This document shows, one piece after another, positions 1 to 11,700 of a stretch of 64,000 nt of DNA; position 1 is the stretch's first letter; the number at the start of each line of letters is the position of its first letter. A model generated the notes under the pieces. The model saw nothing but the letters and a program-made list of their open reading frames with translations. It did not search any database and was not told where the DNA came from. The translations under genes were made by a program, and so were the position numbers. Origin of the DNA: Ectocarpus siliculosus (Eukaryota > Sar > Phaeophyceae > Ectocarpales > Ectocarpaceae); contig FN648905.1 in the NCBI GenBank assembly GCA_000310025.1, positions 301,404 to 365,403 of the forward strand. Direction: 5' to 3'.

Positions 1-1
1 A

Positions 2-109
2 GAGGCGAACGATTGCAAGACCGTCACACTCGAGGAAATGTACAAGAGCATGATTAACTACGCCTGCGTCGTGCTGAACGTCGTCAACATACAGTGGTAT
101 TTTTCCTGA
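2..109 (+). CDS. Possible C-terminal end of a gene cut by the window edge
   Basis: An open frame enters from the left edge and stops at TGA 107-109, giving about 35 residues with a balanced composition and ending in NIQWYFS. It is followed by homopolymer-rich DNA, as a 3' flank would be. It is too short to assign to a family, and chance openness over 108 bases is quite possible. I see no product function. Confidence 0.2.
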   Translation, partial: EANDCKTVTLEEMYKSMINYACVVLNVVNIQWYFS

Positions 110-573
110 GGCCGAATTTCGTTGTCCCTCCATAACTTTTGACTGAAGTGGAGAACAAAAAAAAAAAACATGTTATTAACGCCCGCGAAGAGGCGCAAAA
201 GAGTAGCGAGTCGGAAAAAAAAAAAAAAAAGGGAAAATTATGCCTTTCGCCGGGGCTCGAACGTTAGTCCTGGGTCATTTTTGCACCATTTTTGTTTTTT
301 TTTGCGTCGATTTTTTTTTTTTCTTTTTCTTTTTTTTGGTTGCAAACATGCGTCACGTCGAGTAAAACACCCCCAAACACCGCACAAACGCAGGTACCCT
401 TCACCTACTGTACTGTATCACCCTACAGCAACTTTTGGCAACGAGCAACCGCACAAAATACGTGTATTCACACAAAAAAAAAAAAAACAGGTAAAAAAGC
501 TGAGAAAATGTGGCGAAAACAGGGGGAAAAAAGTCAGTGCTGGACAGCACAAGGAATACAAACGCATGCCTCT
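110..573. other. Non-coding, homopolymer-rich stretch
   Basis: This stretch holds several A or T runs (around 157-168, 219-235, 309-340 and 473-487). Two overlapping open frames run through it but consist mostly of Lys or Phe from the homopolymers, so I do not call them genes. It would be the 3' flank of the minus-strand transposase gene beginning at 574. Confidence 0.5.
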
Positions 574-3422
574 CTACTTCCTCCACGTGTTCGGCGTCGG
601 GCGCCTGTGGGACTTGAATTTCTTGTAGATCTCCTTGCCCGTGGGTCCAAGTGCACGTGCCTTCAGGTACACGAGGGCATGCGTGTAAGCCTTCTTGCAG
701 TAAGCCTGGACTACCGCAATGGCCTGTCTATCCTTCTCCGGTCTAAAGCTCAACGGCACGTTTTTGCGCAAGCATTCCATCGAATATGTGCAGTTCTGGC
801 GCGTCCAGTCCTTCGCACGGCCCCAAACGAGCTTGATGGGGTTGCACTCGCAGTGGTACTTGGGGAGCATCACGCAGACTCCCCCGTGCCGCCGCATCAA
901 CAGCACCAGACTAGAGTCAACTTCCTTGAAGTCTCGCTGCTCTCCCAGAACATGCTCCATGCTCATGCTGAGGTCCTTCTTCTCGCCCGTCCCCCCCAAC
1001 TTCGACATGCCCTTCTTCAGCAACCCCCTCTCGAACAAGATCTGCCGCATCCCCTTCAGCTTCCCGACATACTCCGACGGTCGGAGGTGCTCGGCGTAGA
1101 AGGGGGGGTCGTCCCCCCTTTGGAAAACCAAGTGCTGTGTCGTGCCAGCTTTGAGGAGTGGCGTATCTTCCAGAATCGTCACGGCATCCATCGCCGCAAG
1201 CTCTTCTCCCTTTCTCACTCCACCGAAACCCACGTTCATCCCGCTCACCCTTGGCGCGCCGACCTCTAGGCAGTCATGGCAGGACGACCAGTCGAACAGG
1301 CACACAGGCTTGTGGTTGGGGTAGAGGACGGCCACCACATCCAGGACGTCGTTCGTGTGGTCCAGCATTTTCAGACCGGTCCAGTAGCCCTCCTTGTTCT
1401 TGCCGTACTCGAAGAGATGGAAGGACCAATAGTTGCCGTCGTCGTCGACATGCAGCATGTCGATTGGCCGGTACTTCTCTGGTTTGATGTTCTCCCCTCG
1501 TCTAGCTGCAGCGGCCGACTCACGGCAACGTTTCTTCCGGTTGCTCTCGGCCTCAGCTACCTGGCTCGGCGACGCCGAAAAGAAGCCAACGTTGTGGATG
1601 ATCGTTCCTGACACCATGATGCCCTGGCCGGGTGACTTCTTTATTACCACACGCTGGTCTTTCCTGAACCACGCCCACTTCTGGTCGTCGTTGGCTGCCG
1701 AAGAAAGAAGAAGAAAACAGGGGCGGCCAAAAAAAAAAGAATCAGAGAGTGCAACAAAAACGTTCAGTACTCTGCTGTAATGTACAGTACTCCTACACAG
1801 TACTGCTGTATGTGCGAGACCACTGCACACAACCCAACCTTGTCGAAGTATTTTTGCAACTTTAACTTCACGTGGTGGACGACAATTTTTGCATTGCTCT
1901 ACAATATTTTTATGTTTTGACTTGACTTCCCACTAACCTCGGAAGATGCTCTCGTCCTGGTAGAGAAGCAAGGCCTTCTTCCCGTCCGGGTACGTTTTCT
2001 TGCTCTGTACTTTAGCTTGCAGGTCAGGCGACAGGTCCGCCAACGCCGATTGTAGATCGTCGACACTCACCCAGACACCGTCACCTTCCTGCATGCGGTC
2101 GGCCTCCGGCACTTCGTTCACGTCAATGCCCCAGGCCTCGGCTTCCTCGTTCGGCACCGGAATCCACACGTCCATGCGGTCGCGAGCGTCGAACAGTTGC
2201 GGCAGAAAGTCGTTGTTCCGGTACTTGAGGGTCTCCGGGTCGTCGTGGCCGTCGAAGTAGAGACCCTTTTTGGCACCGTGGTACTCGCACCCTAGCTTCT
2301 TCAGCCATGCCGTTGCTGTAGACAGGGAGATGAAACGCTTCCCGGGAACGGGGGGCTCGCCATCTTTCTCTGTTGGTTCTTCCCGCCGCACTCTCAAGCC
2401 GTCGAAAGGGTCGAAGTCCTCCGTCTCCAGCGCCTCCAGCTTGGGCATGATGGTCTTGTTGATCCACTTGCGGAAATCTTCTGCCGTCTTGTTGGCTTCA
2501 CCGCTCAGTATGCCGCAGTTGTCCAGCATCCACTGCTTCACCAGCTTTTGGATGCCTTCGTCGAGCTCCAGGAGAAAGGTCCGCTGGAAGCGACCTTTTT
2601 CTGGCGGCTTGATTTTGCCGCGTGCTAGAAAACCATGCTCCCAGTCGTTTACGGTTCCAATGCTTCGTCTGCCCACTCGTGCGGCAGCTGCTAGCGCATC
2701 GGTGCGGTTGACCCCGTCTTGCTGGAGAAGGTACAGATGGAGCAACGTCATGGCCTGTTGAACCACGTGGGCCAGCTGGTAGTTGGACAGGGCAGCCCCC
2801 GGTGCGCTCGCCTCGTCCTGTGGAGAATGCCGGAGGGAGAGAGCGAGGGTGTGGGGACGGGGGGGTTAAACAACTGTTGTCGATGAAATGAACGTTACAG
2901 TATTGCTTTCGGATGTGCACTGCACAGCAGAGGCGCCCATGGTGCTGGGCGGACGCAGCAGCAACTTAACAGCAGTGTTTTACAGCAGTATACTTATTCG
3001 AGTGGTGACACTGTACACAGCAGTACAGTGGTTAAAGGAGAAAGTAGTTTGCGGCAGTACATTACTGCTGTACAGCAGTTCTTTACACACTCAAAAAAAA
3101 CACTCACATCTTCCAGTGCCGCTGCCGCACTGATGGCCTTCTGCGCATCCCTCAACACGGTATCAAAATACTCGATGCTGTCCGCGCGAAATTCATCCGC
3201 CGCCGCCTCAACCGCCCGTGCTCTGAGATCTGCCTCGCGAGCACGCTTGATCTTTTTTCTAGCCTGCGATGTGTTGTACGTGCCCTTGTTCATGTACCTC
3301 TTCATCGCCTCATCGGCCATCTCAGGCTCAGTTGCCTTCCACGCCCGCAACAATTCTGCCAGCGTCCCAGCTTGAAGTTCGAGTGCGCCTGGAAAGGCTT
3401 TGACGAGCTCCTCGCGCAGCAT
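574..3422 (-). CDS. Tc1/mariner-like DDE transposase, three exons, third acidic residue replaced
   Basis: Three minus-strand exons join in phase: 3422-3108 (donor GTGAGT), 2817-1938 (acceptor CCACAG, donor GTTAGT) and 1694-574 (acceptor CGGCAG, TGA stop). The product is about 771 residues. The N-terminal third is helical and charged, and the middle part has a helix-turn-helix-like stretch. The first catalytic Asp is in YQDESIF at the very end of exon 2. The second is in CLFDWSSCHD. The distal block KYHCECNPIKLVWGRAK matches the family pattern HCE-N-x-IE-x-x-WG, and the tail ends in KSHRR, as in fungal and stramenopile Tc1/mariner-like transposases. At the usual catalytic Glu the codon is AAG (Lys), so cleavage activity is doubtful. 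ATG 3422 is a conservative start; the frame stays open upstream to 3986. Confidence 0.75.
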
Positions 3423-4140
3423 GGTAGCTCTTTCTCGCCGGGCCCTCTTTCCTAGGCTTCCTTTCTTCCTCCCGGCGCCCTCTCTGGCGCCGCCGCACCC
3501 TTCTCGCAACCTTTCGGCGCCTCCAACACCAGGTTCTTGAAGAGAACCAGGTGCGGGAGCTGCAAGTCTGACACCCGTTGTAACCCGGGAGGGTGGTTGC
3601 TGGATCGCTTCATGCTGGATGGTCTTTGCTGCAAGGTCTAACCATGTTTGCGCTGTGATGGTTCTGCATGCTTGAGACTCGGCGGCTCTGTCTCTGCCAC
3701 GTGCACTCTTCGTGGTGAACGTCCGGCTGTGCCACTGAAGTAACGGCTGGCCGGCCTGGCTGCTGTGTCTTGCTTTCAGACCAATGCGGTACTTTCGTGG
3801 AGCCCCTCTGTGCACCTCGAGTTCTCCGAGCTCGTACTCAGCAGGCAGAGTTCCCTTCACATGCAGCAGCGCATCTGTATCGGGGTCCATGGTCCCGCCC
3901 AAGATCTGTGGCAAAAGCGTACCCTGCACGCCCTGAGAAATTTGAAATTTTCCTCTGCTATGCAGACGCTCGGAGGTTCCAACCAAACGTTTTTAGAACC
4001 CATTTTTTGCGGGGATTCCAAAAATGGAACTTTTTTTTGCGGCAAAAAAAGTCTTCGTCGTCGATTGCGCGTTTTTCCTATTTCTCGCCGATTCTATGAA
4101 AACGGCCAACCCAGCGTAGCTCGTGCCCATCTAATTTGCC
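3423..4140 (-). other. Upstream extension of transposase exon 1 and 5' flank
   Basis: The exon 1 frame remains open from 3422 up to 3986. An acceptor-like TTTCTCAG lies near 3938 on the minus strand, so 3423-3938 may be extra coding sequence, rich in Arg, Gly and Ala near 3450-3550. Beyond it, 3985-4030 contains a short segment (AGAACCC, then GGGGATTCCAAAAATG) that recurs at 30818-30860. No independent gene was recognised. Confidence 0.4.
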
Positions 4141-4144
4141 GCAG
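4141..4144. repeat. Target-site duplication GCAG, left copy
   Basis: GCAG directly precedes the left LTR (TTTAAAGG) and the same four bases follow the right LTR at 14933-14936. The other LTR junction inside the element has a different sequence, which supports this as target DNA. Four bases is short, so chance agreement cannot be excluded. Confidence 0.55.
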
Positions 4145-4442
4145 TTTAAAGGAGGGGAAGCCGTGGGTGGTAGCTTGCTCCTAGAGATAGATGAAGGTAG
4201 GTTCTGTCGTTGACACGCTTGTCCACGATCACGTAGAGATGAGAAAGTTGCTTGTTGTTGCTGAGAGACGATCAGCAAGGGTCTGAGGTGAAGTGGGGAT
4301 CCAACTTCACCTCAGGGGGGTACGCAGACTAGACAAAATCCTAAGAGGGTAGGTGTCTGAAGGGTATACCTCCTGAGACCGACCCACATCCTATCAACAA
4401 TAAGATGTACCCTATTTAAGCTAGCAGCCACACTCCTTAACA
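4145..4442 (-). repeat. 3' LTR
   Basis: A 298-bp direct repeat of 14635-14932 with no difference found by eye. On the minus strand it begins TGTTAAGG and ends CCTTTAAA, giving imperfect terminal inverted symmetry. The canonical CA end is not seen. An internal hairpin (GGTGAAGT, then ACTTCACC, around 4285-4310) is present in both copies. Confidence 0.9.
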
Positions 4443-5711
4443 CTAGCCCACCCTGAATATCATATATGCAGATTCTATACTCAAATCAATGCTCAACTCC
4501 TAAAAGTTACAACGAAGATTTTAGCTGACGATTGATGCTCATGAATCGAAGATATGACTCTTCACAAAACATCCAAAAAGGAGGGTGAGTTGTAGAAACA
4601 TCCCGAATCAACCCCCACACCATCATTGAGACGAAAGATGGATGCGAACGGCCACGAGACGACACATCGACATCTCAATGACAACGCTCCTATCAATGAA
4701 GGGATAAGGCCAAGAAAAATATGTAGTGCTGCACAGCACGCTATCCGCAACAGACGACGGCAAGAGAAATAAAGTCAAAACCTAAACGCCACACACCACT
4801 CGTTTACGCGCACCCGCGCGTATAACAATGGGAGGAATGAGGGCGACGACCCGAGAGAGCCCCAAAATGCTGTAACAAAACTCAAAACCCAAGCAAAATT
4901 TCCGAACGAATACGGCCTTTGATACTGGACGCGACGTAAAGGGGAAGATATCAACGCAACCAATCTAGGAAAGCGTCAAAGAAGAGCAGGAGAAATGAAT
5001 GACAGGCGAACACACTGACAACAATTTCCAGAGTGTCAGAGAACTCAAACCGTATAGAGAGGCGGCCACGGCAAGACCTGATGAAAACCAAGAATGCAAA
5101 GCATGAATGATCAACGTCTGAGAAGCGATCTGACGAACTTTCCCTGGCGCGCGGGCAAAGCACAACACAGGAAGACTCAGATAACACAGAAAAATCGCAG
5201 AGATACACACAACAACACAACGACTCAAGGGCTCGACGATGATGAAGGCGTCGCCGGCAGGTAGCGATGACGGAGACGAAGTGGAACGAAGTGTGGACGA
5301 CGACGAATGTCCACGGGAGAAGACGACGCCACGGGATGGAAGCCCGAAGTAACAAGCCTAGATGACACTTCGGCGATACGGTGGAGCTAAAAAAAATGAG
5401 TTGGCGAAAGGCGAACCCAGGGAAACACGAGAAACTCGGGGTTTGCCTGGTCAGAGGCGAACATACCGACGAAACTTGGAGAACTCGTTGTTGAAGTGTT
5501 CAGAGGCAAACAACACCGACGAAACTTGGGGAACTCTTTTTCCAAGTGTTCAGAGGCAAATAACACCGACGAAACTTGGGGAACTCTTTTTCCAAGTGTT
5601 CAGAGGCAAACCACTCGAAGAAAACAAGAAGGAAAAGAAAAAAAAAAAAAAAAAAAAACGAACAAACAAACAAAATCCAAGATAGACCAGCTCGAACCTA
5701 AAACGGCGACG
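4443..5711 (-). other. 3' untranslated region of the retrotransposon
   Basis: This lies between the pol stop and the 3' LTR. It has no recognisable domain; open frames here are short and unlike known proteins. It contains a 50-bp tandem repeat and a run of about 19 A on the plus strand (5639-5657), that is, a T run in the element sense. Only a weak purine-rich tract (AGGGTGGG in the element sense) lies upstream of the 3' LTR where a polypurine tract is expected. Confidence 0.6.
5471..5620. repeat. 50-bp tandem repeat, about three copies
   Basis: The segment starting GAAACTTGG recurs at 5471, 5521 and 5571, an exact 50-bp period. The last two copies are nearly identical and the first is diverged. 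It sits just downstream of pol in the element's 3' untranslated region. Confidence 0.85.
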
Positions 5712-8700
5712 CTAGGAAGAGATATTGGGAACAGCCGACGGTAAGGAGTCAGTAATGGGAGGAGTGCGATCCCGGGCGTCGCCCAAAGGGCGCGAGCGAT
5801 GTTTTTCTAAACACCACGATCCACAGACGGCGTCCAAGGCGGTGGAGTAGAGGTGCGCAGGCAGAGGGAGAACGCTGGGGCCCGGGTCATCCAGAAATCG
5901 AACGATGTACGAGCCATCCTGATGAGCACCAATACGTCCTGTCCACCATAATCCGTCGCGGGCCTTGTACCACAGCCGCGCTCCTACTAGAAGGGGCGAA
6001 ATGCTGAAACGACGGAGCCAAGTCGCGTGAAGCACAAGGTCAGCCCCAGGAGGCAAATAGCGTTCGCCACGATTCCGGGCGAGCTCCCGTTGTGCCGCGC
6101 GTGTCCGAGCCACTCGATACGTGCGGTTACCCTGCTTGCTTTGGCAGACCTCTCGAGACCAGTACAAGAGGATGTGTCGACGGAATTGATCGAGGTCGGA
6201 CTCCCGTTCCCAAGAAGGAGTAGTCAGGCCTAGCCAATGCGTCTGGTACAGGACAGCGAGAACGCCGCTACGGCCCCGCACCAATTGGTGTCCCGAAATG
6301 TAGTCGACCTCGAGGCGCCCGACAGGCACCGACACATCATCCGCGGTGACGTGAAACGGTGGACATTTATCGCCGAAAGAGTGCAGGACATAACGCGAAA
6401 GCTCAGCGGGTAGAGATTGGGGCAGGTCGTCCTTCTCGTACGGATTGCGACAGGGCTTGCAACGAAGGACAGATACGCGACATCGAGCTGCTGGGCCGGA
6501 AAGATCAGAAGGCAGGTCCAGGTAGAGGAGTTTACGCGCCAACGGGCTTCCATCTGGGGTGGCGTCGGCCGACGCGGGACCCACCGCAAGAACTTTGTAA
6601 GGCCCCGTCCAGGAAAGCGCGAATTTGGCCTTGAGCACCTGGTGATCCGTGTCGTTCCGCACACCCTGTCGAATTGTAGCAGCCGTGTTGTAGACCCAAG
6701 CCCACCCGCCAACAGTAAATTGCGGGAGCTTATGGATGGCGTCCAGCAGGGATGAATTACGGCGTTCGACTCGCGAGATCTTCAGGGCGTTGTACTCACG
6801 GACCAGGTCGTAGGCCCGGCGCTGACGATCGACAGCCAAGTTGCAATACTCTAGTTGGTCACGGGCTAAGCTTTGATGACCCCCTACCGTTGGATGATCG
6901 AAGACCGAAAGCGGAAGCCGCGGAATGCGTCCGATATGGATCTCGTTCGGCGCCAATCCAGTCGACTGGTTCACGGAATTGTTGTAGGCAAATTCAACGT
7001 GCGGGAGATGTATGTCCCAATCGTTTTGCTGTTCGTTGACGACTACCGCAAGCATCTGAGCCATCGTGTGATTGACGCGTTCCGTGCCGCCGTTGGTTTG
7101 CGGGTGGTAGGAGCTGGTGGTGACTTTCTTGATTTTCATCATCTCGTAGATCGCCATGGAGAGCTTCGAGCAAAAATGCAGTCCGTTGTCCGACAATAAC
7201 GTAGTCGGACATCCCCACTTGGTCATGTACTGGTTGACGAAGATGTGAGCCGTCCCTTTCGCCGTAAATTCCGCCGCTGTAACCGCGAACATGTCGGCTC
7301 TCCGGCTGAAACGGTCTGTGAACAATAGAATGTAGGAGTTGCCCTTGGCAGTCACGGGCAGGGGGCCGAAGAAGTCGACGCCTACGACCGTACCAGGCCC
7401 CTGTGGCAATGGCATAGCGATGACGGGCCACCAAGCGGTTTGACGCGAAGTCTTGCGAGCTTGACACACCAAACACGCGCGAAGCCACCAGCGTACGGAT
7501 CGATCCAGACCAATCCACCAGTAGAAACGCTCAAGCAGACGTTGTGTACGATGAACACCAAGATGGAAGGACGCGGCGGTATGGCAGGCATGAAGGACCC
7601 ACGGACGCATCAACATGGGCACGTAGACACGGGGCACACCAGTATCCGGTAGACGAGTGGTCCTGCCGCCAGAGCGCCCGATCGGCGATGGCGCCGGTTT
7701 ATGTACGAGGAGGGTGACGTTCTCATCGGTCGTGTGCAGCCTGGTTTTCGCCGCCAACGCAAGGACATCGTCCAACCGAGGGGAGCGGAGCGGGGCACTA
7801 AGGGTGAGCAAGTCAGAAGGGGGGGGGAAGGGAGAGCCATGAGACAGAAAGCGCATAGCCACCACGCATTCGCTCTCCCGCTGTTGTTCCCTAGCCCAGT
7901 CCACAGTGCCGAAACTCTGAACGCAAGCTCGCAAATGTGAGGGGTCCAAGTCAGTCGGCTCCAACCCAGAGACAAGCGATCCCACGGAAGAGGCTGGAGA
8001 ACGAGGGGCCTCAACGAGTGGTGAAGTTGCAGACCGCGGTGTCACCTCAGGAGGAGGCATTGGGCGGGGCGAAGTCCCAGGCGAAACCTGGATAGAGGGC
8101 AAAACCGAGGATGCAGCGCGCGCCGATGCCGGCGAAGGCATCTGTGGCGCAGAGGCAGTCGACGAAAACGCCGACGTTGACGTCGCAGATGACGGCAGGG
8201 GACGCGTGCCGGTCCGGATGGTCTTGTTTGTCGAGCGGGACCGGCTAGGACGACGGGCAGTGGACGATGCCCGAGGGACGATGGTAGCCCGCGGCTGGCG
8301 TCCGAAATAGGTGGGACCGGTGACGGTGCCTCCAGAAGCAGCGGTGGTCTTGGCCCGAGTTCGTGAAGAAATGAGCGGTCCCCGCTCCGGAAGCGAAGAC
8401 AGGACGTGCACATATCTATTCGCCAAAGACGCGGCCGGAGACATTCCGCGGGACGTAGCCGGAGCCAAACAGGAAACAGGCACCGGAGACGTGGAAACAT
8501 GTGAGACCACGAAGACTCCCGAAGACCTCCGAGAATCTTGATAATCAATCGGGGAGTCCGATCGAACATCCAGCAGGCGCGGGTGATGACGGCGGAAATC
8601 CCCAAAATCAGATGTCTGTAGCGCTGGGGGTGAAAAGACACCCGCCGAGCAGGGAGGGCGGAGCCCACCCAAACCGACCTCCGGCGTAGACGACGAGTGA

Positions 8701-11700
8701 TAGTTGAGTCCACAAGCCCGAATGAGGAAGACACCAGCGTGATCGACACCATCAATGCAATCGGGGCCGGTTGTGTCCGTGTCTTGTGCTGGTAAAGGCA
8801 GCCGCGAAAGGAAATCCGCGTTGCCGTTTGCCGAACCTTTCCGATATTTCAAGGTGTAGGTGAAGTTGGACAGGAATTCGAGCCATCGTTGTACCCTGGC
8901 GTTGTGTTCTCCAACCTTTCCAATGCTCTCTAAGGCTTTGTGATCTGAATAGATGATGAACTTGGTTGACCACAAATAGCCCCGAAGGCGCTTAATGGCC
9001 CAAACAATGCCACCAGCTTCCAGATCCAGAACAGTCCAGTTCCGCTCCGCCGGAAGAGTAGCGCGGCTGATGTACACAATGGGTCTTACCGAGCCATCGA
9101 GTTGTTCTTGTTCCAGGGAGGCTCCAAAGCCGTCAATGCACGCGTCGGAGCACAAACGGAGAGGACGACTGTTGTCCTCGACCGCAGCCCAATCCGGGAA
9201 GACCAAAATCGGGGGACGCGCGAGTTCGCTCAACAACGTTTTGACAAGCTTGACCATGCCCGGGGTGTACTTGAAGGGGACGCCTTGTTTGAGAAGAGAG
9301 TTGAGAGGCCGCACCTTGGTGGCGAGATTCTGAAGGAATTTCCGGTAGTAGCTGAGGCCACCGAGGAGGCTCCTAAGCTGCTTAACATTCGTCGGCGGCG
9401 GCATGTGCGTGAGCGCCCGAACCTTGACGCCATCAGGGCTAACCCCAGCCGGGGAGATGATGTGACCGAGGAAATTGGCGTGGGTGGCGCCGACACGAGC
9501 CTTCCCTGGAGACAGCTTGAGGTTGTACTGGCGCAGCCGTTTGAAAAACTCGATCATATTGAGCACGTGTCCCAGAGGTTCCTCATCGAAACAGATAACA
9601 TCATCCAGATAGGCAAGCACACGCTCCAGACCGTGCACCACTCTGTTGATGACCTTGACGAACCAAGACGGGCTGGCATTGGCTCCTTGCGGCATCCGAA
9701 GCCATTCGAACAACTGCGTGGGAGTGCAAAAGGCGGTGAGCGGGACAGTGTCTTCGTCACAAACGATCTGGTGGAAGGCCGAATTGAGATCGAAGATGGA
9801 GAACACTTTCCCGGTGTAGAGAGAATCCAAGATACCGTCCACCCGAGGGAGAGGTTGTCCATCCAAGTCCACCAGGGCGTTGAGTCGTTTGTAGTTGACG
9901 GTGATGCGAACCGATCCGTCCTTCTTGGGGATGACGACCAGGGGAGAAGCCCAGGGAGAAGTGGAATGCTGAATGAGCCCTGCCGCCAAATACTGGTCCA
10001 AGACGGCATCCACTTTCTTCTGCATTAACGGGTTAATACGATACGGGCGTGATGCGACGGGCTTCGTGCCTGCGGGGACAGAAAGAGTGAATGGCATGAC
10101 GGTGCAGGAACCAAAATCGGTTTTCGAAGTAGAGAACACGTCGGAATACTCAACAAGGGCGTCGGCCAAACGATCAATAGCCTCCGGTGTCCATCCCGGG
10201 TTGTGTAGATCGAAAGCGATGTCGTGCATATGTGCGGGCAGCCTAGTCCACAATCGCAGAAAACTGGAGCGCTGGGCCTCGGAGAAGCGGTCAAGCAGTT
10301 CTTGTGGAGGCGGCTTCGGAGGAGGCGGGGCGGAGGCTGGGTCCGGAGAGCGGCGAGTCCCGGACTTGGGGCCAACGGCATTGACCCGATGCGGTGATGT
10401 AGAGGACGGGGGGGCGGTGGGAGTCGAAGATGGAGCCGCCTTCAGGGTTTCTACCGGTACTCGTAATAGCGGTGCAGCAGACACGCCAATAACGTCGCCC
10501 GGCTCCAATTCGGCACAACCTGCAAGGGGAATACGCTGAAGACCATTGGAAACAAATGCATCGGGGGACGAAAGTGCACCCACTTCAGGTCGGAACGATA
10601 CGAGATATTCGCCGATCAGCGCAGGCATGCCCGAAGAACGGACGAGGTCCACCTCAACAAGGGCCGGCTCCGGCCCCAAGGAAATGCCCGAGCTCCCTGC
10701 ATATTTGAGGTGAAACGAAGAGGCAGGAGCGTCGTCGTGCGTAGCGTAAACACACGCGCCAGCGGTGAAACGTGGAGAGAGCGTGAGCTCGCCCATAACC
10801 CGGCCGTCCGGTCCAGGGTGGGGGAGGGTGGTGAACACTCGAGAGTTGAACCGCATCCAGCTATCGCGACCCAGAAGCACGGCGTGCCCCATGGCGGCAT
10901 CTGGAACAACGCAGGCCCAGACCGCCAACGAAGCGGTAGCTCGAGCTCCATGAAGAAAATTAACGGTGAGACGAACTGACCGAGTGGTCACAAGGGCGGG
11001 TCCATCACCAAACCCACCCCAACGACGAGAGGGCGAAACACGAACGCTGCCAGCTGTCAAGGCTCCAGCAGCTATCATGGCGGTGACCACGGAGTCAGAC
11101 ACAAAAGACGCAGGAGATCCAGAGTCCAGCAGCGCCATTCGCGCCAGTTGAGAAGTGGCTGTAGGTCCTCCATGCAGCAGAACCCGGGTGGTGTAAGAGT
11201 CCGAGTCCAACAGGAGCGTGCCGCCGACCAGATCGGGCCCGTGTTCCAGAAGAGGAGGTTGGTCTGCACAAGCGGAGGTCGAGGCCACCAGATGAACACC
11301 AGGAGCATGGTCCCCCGGAGCGTCCAAATGGAGACAGGCTGGGTCTTCACCCCGGTCCTCCCGTGACGACGAACCGGCCGCGGTAGCAACCTCGTGGATG
11401 CGTCTACGGCCATGTGGAGAAGGCTGCGAAATGGGAGGTGCGGGAGAAGTGGAGGCGGGGAGAGCTTCGCCAGACAGGGGATGATCACGCAAAAGGCGCC
11501 GAACTTCCATCAAAGCTTTTCCCAACAAGTTTTTACCGCTAGACGCCCACTTGGATGAAACGCTAGCCTCCGGAAAGCATGCAGACATGCCGATACCCCA
11601 AACACGATCGAAGGGGCTAGCTTCCGCAAGGAGGCGGGTACCCGTCTCCAGTAGATGTTGTTTCATGTCGCGGTTTTGAGCGAATTTGGCATACGACCCC

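Noticed and set aside
245-270. tRNA-like segment (GGGGCTCGAACGTTAGTCC)
   Set aside because: Only a loop-like motif; no acceptor or anticodon stems can be formed around it.
170-1269. Plus-strand frames opposite the transposase
   Set aside because: They consist of homopolymer translations and the antisense of the transposase exon.
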